This document shows positions 54,650-63,457 of a stretch of DNA of 64,000 bases, in pieces (the stretch's first letter is position 1; each line of letters opens with the position of its first letter). Origin of the DNA: VAZQ01 sp963739175 (lineage in GTDB: Bacteria; Pseudomonadota; Alphaproteobacteria; Rhizobiales; Xanthobacteraceae); contig CAVTZH010000001.1 of the NCBI GenBank assembly GCA_963739175.1, forward strand, positions 744,001-808,000, read 5' to 3'. Under the pieces are notes generated by a model. That model ran no database searches. It had not been told where the DNA came from and worked only from the letters and a program-made list of their open reading frames with translations. Position numbers and translations under genes: made by a program.

Positions 54650-55711
54650 ATGACCAAAGTCCGCGAGTTCATGACCGGCTGGGAAAGCCCGGACACCCAC
54701 CAGATGATCCCGCTGGTCTGGAGCGACCGGAACAAGGAAGGCCTGCGCGGCGTCGCCAAAGGCAAGCGCTTCACCCCGAAGCTGCGGCCGTTCGACATGC
54801 TGAGCGAGCCGAACCAGCGGCTCAAGATGTTCGAGAGCGCCGACGTGCGCGTGATCGTCGAGAGCGTCACCGGCACGCAGCATTTCCGCCGCAACAGCGA
54901 TTTCGACGAGGTGCTGATCCAGTTCTGCGGCACCAGCCATGTCGAAAGCGAGTTCGGCAAGTTCGACCTCGGCATGGGCGAGGTGCTGGTGATCCCGGGC
55001 GGCGTCTCCTACCGCTCGACCGGCGCCAACGACTGCCTGCGCATGGTGCTCAATCTGCACGAGCCGGTGTTCAAGGTGTTCGACGAGAAAGACCACACCA
55101 GCGAGACCACCTACACGATGAAACGCAGCAACGGCCCGAACTGGTCGGCGCCGTCGGCGCCGCCGTCGAACGCCAAGGTGATCGAGAAGCTCTACATCTG
55201 GGACGAAGACCCCGAGGACGCGACCATCATCGAGCGCGACTATAGCGATCTCGTCGGCGTCTCCAGCATCAAGTCGAAGGAAAACATCGTCAAGAAGGTG
55301 CGCGCCTTCGACATCTTCAACGAGATCACCGGCAAGGCCGCGGGACCCAAGATCGTCGAATCGCCGCACTGCCTGATCGACAGCTACAACACCGTCGGCG
55401 ACCAGTGGGCGTTCCACCGCGCGCTGCGTTCCGAGGAATTCGCGCTGCAGTTCCAGGGCACCGGCGACAACATGTCGGAATACGAGCACAAGACGCCGAC
55501 CCAGCCCGGCGACGTGATGCTGGTGCCGATCGGCATCGGCCACTGCATCGAGAACTGCAGCAAGGATTTCCGCCGCCTGGTGATCTACTCGAAGCAGCGG
55601 CTGAACGTGCTGGTCTCGCCGGCGATGCATCTCACCGAGTCGAAGTTCGAGACCAAGGAAACCGTGCACAAGCCGGCGAAGTGGCACGCCGAAGTCGCGG
55701 CGATGGCGTGA
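54650..55711 (+). CDS. Bicupin protein, possible ring-cleavage dioxygenase
   Basis: Cytoplasmic protein of 353 residues with two cupin-like barrels. Segments include QHFRRNSDFDEVLIQFCGTS and GMGEVLVIPGGVSYRS in the first, and DQWAFHRALRSEEFALQFQG and PGDVMLVPIGIGHCIENCSK in the second. The layout recalls homogentisate or gentisate dioxygenase relatives, but the metal His pattern is incomplete to my eye, so activity is uncertain. It is flanked by two copies of one repeat and faces away from an FAH gene, as expected for a ring-cleavage pair. Confidence 0.72.
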   Translation: MTKVREFMTGWESPDTHQMIPLVWSDRNKEGLRGVAKGKRFTPKLRPFDMLSEPNQRLKMFESADVRVIVESVTGTQHFRRNSDFDEVLIQFCGTSHVESEFGKFDLGMGEVLVIPGGVSYRSTGANDCLRMVLNLHEPVFKVFDEKDHTSETTYTMKRSNGPNWSAPSAPPSNAKVIEKLYIWDEDPEDATIIERDYSDLVGVSSIKSKENIVKKVRAFDIFNEITGKAAGPKIVESPHCLIDSYNTVGDQWAFHRALRSEEFALQFQGTGDNMSEYEHKTPTQPGDVMLVPIGIGHCIENCSKDFRRLVIYSKQRLNVLVSPAMHLTESKFETKETVHKPAKWHAEVAAMA

Positions 55712-55729
55712 GTTTCGAACAACCTATCA

Positions 55730-55822
55730 TCGTCATGCCCGGCGCGTTGTGCCGGGCGATCCACGTCGTTATCGGACCTTGAGAACAAGACGTGGATGCG
55801 CCGCGGACAAGCCCGGCCATGA
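55730..55822. repeat. Inverted repeat element (ATCCACGTC/GACGTGGAT type), second copy
   Basis: ATGCCCGGCGCGTTGTGCCG and GATCCACGTC are inverted against AGACGTGGATGC and GCCCGGCCATGACG. Same family as 54483-54562. Confidence 0.78.
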
Positions 55823-55852
55823 CGAGCTTTAAAAATACCGACGGAGTTACCG

Positions 55853-56743
55853 ATGTCCGACGAACCCATCACCTTCACCTCCAAGGGCCTCAAGCTCGTC
55901 GGCAACATCCAGGTGCCGGCCGGCGTCGCGCGCGGCGAGAAGCGGCCGGCCTTCATCGTGCTGCACGGCTTCGGCTCGACCCGCCACGCCGGCAACGTCA
56001 AGCAGCCCTGCGCGCTGATGGAGAAGCTCGGCTACGTCACCATGCGCTTCGACATGCCGGGCTGCGGCGACAGCGAAGGCCCGCGCGGCCGGCTGATCTG
56101 CCTCGACCAGGTGCAGGCGACGTCGGACGCGCTCACGACGCTGGCGCAGCATCCGAATGTCGACGGCGCGCGCATCGCGGTGCTCGGCTCGAGCTTCGGC
56201 GCCGCGGTCGCGGTCTATTGCGGCGGCGTCGACAAGCGCGTGGCGGCGGTGGTCTCCGCCTCCGGCTGGGGCCATGGCGAGCGCAAATTCCAGAAGCAGC
56301 ATCCGACGCCGGAAGGCTACGCCAAATTCACCGCCATGCTGGCGGAGGGCAAGGCGCATCGCGCGCGCACCGGCGAGCCGCTGATGGTGCCGCGCTACGA
56401 CATCGTGCCGATCCCGGAGCACCTGCGCGGCCACGTGCTGCCGGGCTCGATCCAGATGTTCGAGGCCGACACCGCGCAGAGCATGTTCGACTTCCAGGCC
56501 AACACCGTGATCGGCAGGATCGCGCCGCGGCCGGTGCTGCTGCTGCATTCGTCGGACGACCACGTGACGCCGGTCGAGCAGTCGATCGAGCTGTTCGCGC
56601 ACGCCAACCAGCCGGCGGAGATGCATCTGTTCGCCGACACCGACCACTTCATGTTCGCGGAGGGCAACACCCGCGTGCATCACGTGGTGCAGAACTGGCT
56701 GGCGAGCTATTTCCCGGTGAGCGCCAAGCAGGCGGCGGCGTAG
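55853..56743 (+). CDS. Alpha/beta-fold hydrolase (dienelactone hydrolase/acylesterase-like)
   Basis: Hydrolase of 296 residues without signal peptide. FIVLHGFGSTRHAGN gives the oxyanion region, RFDMPGCGDSEGPRG the usual following loop, the nucleophile elbow is LGSSFGAAVA, the acid lies in HSSDDHVTPVEQ and the His in ADTDHFMF. It follows the bicupin gene in the same direction and may hydrolyse a pathway ester or lactone. Start ATG 55853. Confidence 0.88.
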   Translation: MSDEPITFTSKGLKLVGNIQVPAGVARGEKRPAFIVLHGFGSTRHAGNVKQPCALMEKLGYVTMRFDMPGCGDSEGPRGRLICLDQVQATSDALTTLAQHPNVDGARIAVLGSSFGAAVAVYCGGVDKRVAAVVSASGWGHGERKFQKQHPTPEGYAKFTAMLAEGKAHRARTGEPLMVPRYDIVPIPEHLRGHVLPGSIQMFEADTAQSMFDFQANTVIGRIAPRPVLLLHSSDDHVTPVEQSIELFAHANQPAEMHLFADTDHFMFAEGNTRVHHVVQNWLASYFPVSAKQAAA

Positions 56744-56857
56744 GTCTCCGAAGCAGGCGAATCCCTCGCCCGGCTTGCGCAGGCGCCGAAGATCGCGCCT
56801 TGACGATTGATCTTGTCCTCTTTTGTTCTTATCTCGTCAAAACCGGCTGGGAGCCCA

Positions 56858-57970
56858 ATGCCCTCGTTCTCTCCCGAGCAGGACGCCGCCCTGAAAGCGG
56901 TCGCAGACTGGCTGAAGGAGAAGCCGGGCCGGGGACGCGTCCCTCTCATCTTCCGGCTGTTCGGCTATGCCGGCACCGGCAAGACCACGCTCGCCAAGCA
57001 CATCGCCGAGGGCGTCGACGGCAAGGTCCTGTTCGCGGCCTTCACCGGCAAGGCCGCGATGGTCATGCGCTCGAAGGGCTGCCAGGGCGCGACCACGATC
57101 CACAGCCTGATCTACCGGCCGATCGAGTCCGGCGCGCAGACGCCGAGCTTCGAACTGTTCGACGACGCGCCGGCATCGAAGGCGAAGCTCATCGTCATCG
57201 ACGAGTGCTCGATGGTCGACGCCGATCTCGGGCGCGATCTCAAATCCTTCGCCGTGCCGCTGCTGGTGCTCGGCGATCCCGCGCAACTGCCGCCGATCCA
57301 GGGCGGCGGCTTCTTCACCGATGCGCCGCCCGACGCCATGCTCACCGAGGTGCACCGGCAGGCGCAGGACGATCCGATCGTGCGGCTGTCGATGGACATC
57401 CGCGCCGGCAACCGGCTGCTGCCGGGCATCTACGGCGAGACGCAGGTGGTGACGCGCGACGATCTCGACCCGCAGCGCGTGCTCGATGCCGACCAGGTGC
57501 TGGTCGGCCGCAACGCCACCCGCCGCGCCTACAACATGCGCATGCGCGCGCGCCGCGGCTTCGAGGGCGAGCTGCCGATCGCCGGCGACAAGCTGGTCTG
57601 CCTGCGCAACAACCGGCGCAAGGGCCTGTTCAACGGCGGGCTCTGGCTGATCAAGGAACGCCCGCGTCCGCGCAAGCAGATCCTGACCATGCATCTGAAA
57701 CCGGACGATGGCGCCGGCGACCGCGTCGTGAAGGTGTCGGTGCGGCCGGAATGCTTCACCGGCGCGATCGAGGAGCTGCCGTGGGAGCAGCGCAAGAAGT
57801 TCGACGAGTTCGATTTCGGCTACGTGCTCACCGTGCACAAGGCGCAGGGCTCGCAATGGGACGACGTGGTGCTGTTCGACGAGAGCTTCGCGTTTCCCGA
57901 CAGCCGCGACCGCTGGCTCTACACCGGCGTGACGCGCGCGGCGAAGCGGCTGACGGTGGTGGTTTCGTAG
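56858..57970 (+). CDS. RecD-like SF1B DNA helicase (AAA/UvrD-C domain)
   Basis: ATPase of 370 residues, shorter than RecD. Walker A is GYAGTGKTT (about residues 36-44), Walker B IVIDECSM, motif III LVLGDPAQLPPI, and the C-terminal helicase block VLTVHKAQGSQWDDVVLF with YTGVTRAAKRL. This is the phage Dda/RecD2-like arrangement, a 5'-3' helicase acting in repair or replication. No RecB/RecC genes are near. ATG 56858 starts MPSFSPEQDAALKAV. Confidence 0.93.
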   Translation: MPSFSPEQDAALKAVADWLKEKPGRGRVPLIFRLFGYAGTGKTTLAKHIAEGVDGKVLFAAFTGKAAMVMRSKGCQGATTIHSLIYRPIESGAQTPSFELFDDAPASKAKLIVIDECSMVDADLGRDLKSFAVPLLVLGDPAQLPPIQGGGFFTDAPPDAMLTEVHRQAQDDPIVRLSMDIRAGNRLLPGIYGETQVVTRDDLDPQRVLDADQVLVGRNATRRAYNMRMRARRGFEGELPIAGDKLVCLRNNRRKGLFNGGLWLIKERPRPRKQILTMHLKPDDGAGDRVVKVSVRPECFTGAIEELPWEQRKKFDEFDFGYVLTVHKAQGSQWDDVVLFDESFAFPDSRDRWLYTGVTRAAKRLTVVVS

Positions 57971-58045
57971 CCCGCATGGAGCGAAGCGCAATGCGGGACC
58001 GCCCTAACCCCGGATTTCGCTTCGCTCATCCGGGCTACGAAGAAG
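57968..58045. repeat. Inverted repeat element (GTAGCCCGCATGGAGCGAAG type)
   Basis: GTAGCCCGCATGGAGCGAAG at one end is inverted against CTTCGCTCATCCGGGCTACG at the other. It lies between two converging genes and abuts both stops. Confidence 0.8.
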
Positions 58046-59715
58046 CTACTTCTTCTTCCCCTCGACATCGCGCACCGGGGTCTCCGGCGTGACGCCGCCG
58101 CGGCGGCGGGCGAAGGTTTCCTGGCCGCTCGACTTCCCACTCGCCCTTCACGGCGCGGCGGGCAAAGGTTTCCCAGTCGTCGGCCCACTCGCCGAGCGAA
58201 TAGCCGTGCCAGGGCGGCTGCGGCGTGATGCGCGGGAAGCTTCAGCTCGTCCCAGATCGCCTTCGCCTTCTCCATGAACTCGCGCGTCGGCAGCGCGAGC
58301 GGCGGCGCCGTCGATTTCAGCGTCGCGTCGATGAGCAAGGTCGGAGTCGTCGTTGCGCGGTGCCGGTCTTCGGCCCATGGCCGAGCGAACGATACGGCAG
58401 CACGTGCAGGTCGTCGGTCGGGTTCATCCGGTAGGCCATCGACCAGAACACCGCATCGGCATTGGTCGGATCGATGTCCTCGCTCACCGCGACGCAGATC
58501 TTTCCGCAGTCGGCCAAGCAGCGTCGAGGCGCCGGACAGCGCGCGCCAGACCTCGCTGCGCGGCATGCCGTGCGCGCACTGCACGAAGATGATCTTGCGC
58601 AGGTTCGACAGCGGCTCATGCATGACGACGCGCCGCACGCCCTTGATCGAGAGCCGGTCGCGCAGGTGCGCGAGGAACATCGGCTCGTAGGCGACGCGCT
58701 TGACCACGCTCGATTCCGACGGCGTCACCTCGCTGATGATCGAGACGAACACCGGCTTCTTCTTGTGGGTGATCGCGGTGATCTGCATCGACATGTTGAA
58801 GTCTTCGAGCGCGATATGGCCGTGGCTCTCGCCGAACGGCCCTTCCGGCTCCAGCAGCTCCGGATCGATCAGGCCCTCGATCACGAGCTCGGCGTCGGCC
58901 GGCACGTCGAGATCGATGCTGACGCACTTCGCGATCCGCACCGGCGCGCCGGCGAGCCCGCCGGCCACCGCCATCTCGTCCAAGTCGATCGGCAGCTTCA
59001 TCGGCCCGGTGAACATCACCGTCGGCGCCGCGCCGATGACGAAGGCGCACGGCATCGGCGTCTTCGCCTTGTTGTGCTTGCGCCAATGCTGATAGCCGCC
59101 GGCGCCGCCGATGCGCGCGGCCATGCGCACGCCGAGCCGGTCCGGCGCTTTCAGCTGGCCGCGATAGGTGCCCATGTTCTGGATGCCGGTCTCGGGATCG
59201 CGCGTCACCGCCAGCGTCGCGGTGAGATAGGGCGCGGCGTCGTAGCCCGGCGTCGAGATCGGCACCGGCAATGCGGCGAGACCCTTGCCGGCGCCGCGCA
59301 AGTCGTCGCCCTTGATCACGACCTCCTGGCACGGCGGCGACGCGACGCGCACCGGCGGGATCGGATTGGCGATGGCGTTCGTCCATGCCGCCTCGATCTC
59401 CTCGACCGGCTTGCCCATGCCGAGCGAATAGATGCGCGCGGAGGCGGCGAGCGCGCCGACCACCACCGGCATATCGAACTTGCGGCCGTCGGCGCCGACC
59501 ACGTTGGTGAACAGGAAGGCGCGGCGCTGATCTTCCGGCAGCCCGCCCGCGAACTGCCAGCGCACCAGCGGATGCAGCTCGGTGTCCTTGTTGATCGGAC
59601 GGTCGACGCGCACGAGGAGGCCCTGCGCCTCCAGCGTCGCGAGATGCTGCTGGAAGTCGGTCGGCGGGCCCGCCGTGATGCCGGTTGCGCCGGCCTTTTT
59701 GGGTGCGTCGAGCAT
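58046..59715 (-). CDS. UbiD-family decarboxylase, paralogue 2 (four frameshifts)
   Basis: Prenylated-FMN-dependent decarboxylase of about 556 residues. ATG 59715 has AAGGA six bases upstream; ATG 59721 would leave no spacing. Intact to about 58516 with MGTYRGQLKAPDRLGVRMA, EPEGPFGESHGHIALEDFN and ISEVTPSESSVVKR. Then the family text crosses frames four times: at 58515-58516 (AA run, before ADCGKICVAVSEDIDPTNAD), about 58350 (before TTTPTLLIDATLKS), 58234-58236 (before ITPQPPWHGYSLGEWADDW) and 58123-58124 (before QETFARRRGGVTPETPVRD). Each needs one base. Clustered errors or early decay are both possible. Confidence 0.85.
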
Positions 59716-59809
59716 GCGCATTCCTTGCGTGAATTCGGCGGCAAACTACGCCTTGTGGCGAGGCCAATGCAATGCATTATACCGCGCAGCGTTAGCGCGG
59801 GGGAAACCA

Positions 59810-60532
59810 ATGAGCGAGCAGATCAAATCAAGCCGCGACGGTATGGTCGTAACCATCACCATCGACCGGCCGGCCGAGGGGAACGTACTCACCCTCGAAA
59901 TGCTGCGGGCGCTGACCGCGCGCCTGAAGGACGCCGGCGCCAGCGACGCCAAGGTGATCGCGCTGCGCTCGACCGGCGCCGATTTCTGCAAGGGCCGCGA
60001 CGGCAAGGGCGGCCCGCAGAACCCTACGGCGCTGGTGATGCGCGACCAGATCCTGCAGCCGATCCTCGACGTCTATGACGCGCTCAACAATGTGCCGCAG
60101 CCGGTGGTCTGCGCGGTGCAGGGCGCGGCGTTCGGCTTCGGCTGCGCGATGGCGACCGCCGCGGACATCACCATCGCGGCCGAGGGTGCGACCTTCAAGC
60201 TGCCGGAGATGACGCACAACCTGCCACCGACGCTCGCGATCTCGGCGCTGATGACCAAGGTGCCGCGCAAGGCGATCGCCTGGCTGGTTTATACGCTGGC
60301 GGAGATCGACGCCAAGACCGCGTTGTCGCTCGGGATCGTCAGCTCGGTCGTGCCGAAGGCGCAGCTCGACGGCGCGATGAACGACGCGCTCAACGCGATG
60401 ACCTCGCGCTCGCCGGCCGCGCTCATTGCCGTGAAGGATTATCTGCGCTCGGCGCCGATGATGGAGCCGCGCGGCGCGGCCGCCTACGGCGCGGCGTTGC
60501 TCTCGGGCGTGCTCACGTCACAGGGGCATTAG
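59810..60532 (+). CDS. Enoyl-CoA hydratase/isomerase-family protein
   Basis: Crotonase-fold enzyme of 240 residues acting on CoA thioesters. The oxyanion-hole segments are VIALRSTGADFCKGRD and VQGAAFGFGCAMATAADI, and the later PEMTHNLPPTLA region carries the usual catalytic area. Start ATG 59810 follows GGGGG. Its 3' end overlaps the converging LdcA gene by 20 bases. Divergent from the UbiD gene, it may handle the CoA ester of a decarboxylated product. Confidence 0.9.
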   Translation: MSEQIKSSRDGMVVTITIDRPAEGNVLTLEMLRALTARLKDAGASDAKVIALRSTGADFCKGRDGKGGPQNPTALVMRDQILQPILDVYDALNNVPQPVVCAVQGAAFGFGCAMATAADITIAAEGATFKLPEMTHNLPPTLAISALMTKVPRKAIAWLVYTLAEIDAKTALSLGIVSSVVPKAQLDGAMNDALNAMTSRSPAALIAVKDYLRSAPMMEPRGAAAYGAALLSGVLTSQGH

Positions 60533-61374
60533 GAGCATACGTGCCGAACGGCACGATCTTGTTGTCGGCGTCGTGCCCGATATCGGCGCGACCCAGCCAG
60601 GGAATCCCCGATCGCCGGCACCAGTGCCGGGCAACCTCCTCCTCGGTCATCCCGAAATCCGGCTCGTTCGGGGTGATGGCGCTGCAACGGCCCAGCATGA
60701 TGCCTGCGACCCGCCGGATATCGGCGTTGCTGGTGATGTGAAAGAGCGAGCGGTCGATCCGGTACATCGCCTCCGCTCACTTCCTCCAGCATCAGCACAT
60801 GCCCGGCGAGGTCGGGCTGCAGCGGCGTGCCGAGCAACTGGCTGAGCACCGTAATGTTGAATGCCGCGGTCTTGTTCGCGCCGTTGACGGTCGGCTCCAA
60901 CGCCGCCGGCGCCCGCTCGACCATCCAGGCGAGCGCGCGCCCGACTGCGGCGTCGCCACCGTCGCGCAGGATGTCCTGCGCCACCGGACCGTGCGCCACC
61001 GCCGCGAACCCGGCCCGATACAAAGCGGCCAGCAGCGCGCCGGCATCGCTGTAGCCCAGGTAGGTTTTCCGTCGGGATGCCTCCGTCAACCGGCCGATGA
61101 CCGCCTCGACCACGCGGCAGGACCCGTAACCGCCGCGCGCGAACCACACCGCGTCGAAGCTGTCGTCGTTGGCGATATCGAGAAACGCCTGCGCGCGCGC
61201 CTCGTCGTCGCCCGCGAAATGTCCGTGCGAAGCGAAGCACTGCGGATGGAAGACGATTTCGGGCGTCCAGTCGGGGTAGAGCCGCGCGGCGACCGCCGGC
61301 ACGCGTTCGGCAACCTCCGGCGACATGCGCGAGGCCGGCGCGACGACGCCGATCCGCAATCTCTGTCTGCTCAT
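60513..61374 (-). CDS. ldcA: LD-carboxypeptidase, S66 family (frameshifted)
   Basis: Serine peptidase that removes the terminal D-Ala from murein tetrapeptides during wall recycling. MSRQRLRIGVVAPASRMSP starts at ATG 61374, and WFARGGYGSCRVVEAVIGRL carries the nucleophile area; LGYSDAGALLAALYRAG follows. The frame changes at 60773-60774, where GG is read for G; corrected text runs EEVSEAMYRIDRSLFHITSN to the stop at 60513. About 286 residues, normal for the family. It diverges from a Mur ligase gene 53 bases away. Confidence 0.9.
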
Positions 61375-61427
61375 CCGATTCGCCCGACCGAGTTGTCTGC
61401 CATCGGCAACGCTTGTAGGTTCCGCCG

Positions 61428-62836
61428 ATGTCCCAAATTGAAGACTACTTTTTCTGCGGCATCGGCGGTAGCGGCATGCTCCCCTCGCGCTGATCGTCCA
61501 GGCGAGGGGCGGACGGGTGGAGGGCTCCGACCGCGCGCTCGACCAGGGACGCAACACCGAGCAATTCGAGTTCCTGCGCGGACGCGGGATCGTGCTGCAT
61601 CCGCAGGACGGCAGCGGCATCCGCCGCAACGGCCAGATCCTGGTCACCTCCGCCGCGGTCGAGGAGACGGTGCCCGACGTGCAAGCCGCGCGCCGCGCCG
61701 GCGCCACCATCATCGCCCGCGCGAAGCTGCTCGCGGACCTGTTCAACCGCGCCACCGTGAGCGTCGGCGTCGCCGGCACCAGCGGCAAGTCCACGACCGT
61801 CGGCATGATCGGCTGGATCCTGCATCGCGCCGGCAAGCGCCCGACCATCATGAACGGCGCCGTGATGAAGAACTTCATCGGCGGTGGCGCGCCGTTCGCC
61901 AGCGCCAGAGTCGGCGACGGCGATGTCTTCGTCAGCGAGGTGGACGAGAGCGACGGCTCGATCGCCTATTTCGAGCCGCGCGTCGCGGTGGTGAACAACA
62001 TCTCGCTCGATCACAAGTCGCTGGACGAGCTGCGCGCCCTGTTCCGCGACTTCATCGCCAAGGCGCAGACCGTGGTGCTCAATCTCGACAACGCGGAAAC
62101 CGCGGCGCTCGCCGCCGACATGAAGTCCGGGCGGGCGCTAACCTACAGCCTCAATGGCGAGCACGCCGATCTCGTGGCGTCGGCGCCGGTTCCGGCGCCG
62201 ACCGGGATCGCGTTCCAGGTGAAAGCGCGCGATAGCGGCGAGGCGGTCAAGGTGGCGTTGAAGGTGCCCGGGCTGCACAACGTCGCCAACGCGCTTGCCG
62301 CGCTGAGTGCCGCGAAGGCCTGCGGCGTCAGCCTCGCGGAGGCCGCGGCGTATCTCGGCGAGTTCAGCGGCATCCGCCGGCGGCTCGAAGTCGTCGGCGC
62401 CGCCAACGGGATCACCGTGATCGACGACTTCGCCCACAACCCCGATAAGATCGCGGCTACGCTTGAAACCCTGCACGCATTTCCCGGCCGCCTGCTGCTG
62501 ATGTTTCAGCCGCATGGCTACGGTCCGATGCGTCTGATGAGAAACGAATTGGTGGACTGCTTTGCGCGTGGACTGCGCGGCGACGATGTCCTGGTGATGC
62601 CCGAGCCGGTCTATTTCGGCGGCACCGTCGACCGTAGCGTCGGCAGCCGCGACATCATCGGCGACATCGAACGGCATAGCCGCAAAGCCTTCGCCTTTCC
62701 AGACCGCGCCGCCTGCGGCGATGCGCTGGTCAGGCTGGCGCGTTCCGGCGACCGCATCGTGGTGATGGGCGCGCGCGACGATACGCTGTCGCAGTTCGCG
62801 CGCGAGCTGCTGCAGCGGCTTCGCTCGCGCGCCTGA
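61428..62836 (+). CDS. Mur ligase family protein, Mpl/MurC-like (frameshifted near start)
   Basis: ATP-dependent ligase of about 469 residues. The MurC/Mpl N-terminus MSQIEDYFFCGIGGSGMLPL starts at ATG 61428, then the frame breaks in the C run at 61481-61484, where one C is missing, and continues ALIVQARGGRVEGSDRA. The P-loop is VAGTSGKSTT, with EVDESDGSIAYFEPRVAVVN and the C-terminal FAHNPDKIAATLETLHAFPG. Its divergent partner is an LD-carboxypeptidase, so reuse of murein tripeptides (Mpl function) is more likely than being the main MurC, which normally sits in the dcw cluster. Confidence 0.88.
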
Positions 62837-63030
62837 TTTTCCTTAACGGCCGGTAATACGCAGCGCGCCGTGGTCGACGGGTCGCCGACCAATCACGCGC
62901 GCGTGTCGCGCGGCATTGCTCCAAAACGACAAACTGTGACGGCGGTCACTTCGTGCGTGACCGGCTCGCCCTACAAACCCACGCAGGCCCGAACCCCTCA
63001 TCGCAACCCGTGGCCTTTGGGAGCAAGACC

Positions 63031-63378
63031 ATGACTATGACTTTGGAAAATCCGTCCGCGATCCGTGGCCACAAGGGCCTCGGGATTGCATCGTTCATCA
63101 TCGGCGTCATCTGCCTCATCACCGTGATGGGATTGGTGGTGGTCGCCGGCGTGACGACCAATGCCGGCAGAGCGACGCCCGAGTTCAACATGATCATCGG
63201 CTTGGGCATGATCTCTACCTTGTTCGTCGACCTCATCGGCATCGTGATCGGCATCTTCGGCGCCGCGGACCGCTCGTCGAAGAAGGTCTATCCGGTGCTG
63301 GGTCTCATCATCAACGTCCTGGTCGTGGCGCTGTTCACTGCGCTGCTGATCGTCGGACTGTCGATGCGCCCTGCCTGA
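63031..63378 (+). CDS. Small membrane protein, unknown function
   Basis: A 115-residue protein with three predicted membrane segments (IASFIIGVICLITVMGLVVV, FNMIIGLGMISTLFVDLIGI, and VLGLIINVLVVALFTALLIV). No known motif. Start ATG 63031 gives a short soluble N-terminus. It precedes a CPBP-family gene in the same direction, 79 bases apart. Confidence 0.75.
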   Translation: MTMTLENPSAIRGHKGLGIASFIIGVICLITVMGLVVVAGVTTNAGRATPEFNMIIGLGMISTLFVDLIGIVIGIFGAADRSSKKVYPVLGLIINVLVVALFTALLIVGLSMRPA

Positions 63379-63457
63379 TCCGTCCGTTCGCGCCGTCCGG
63401 TCCTTCGATGCCGGACGGCACGACTGAGGCGCTCACGCACGGCCAAGGATTTGACCC

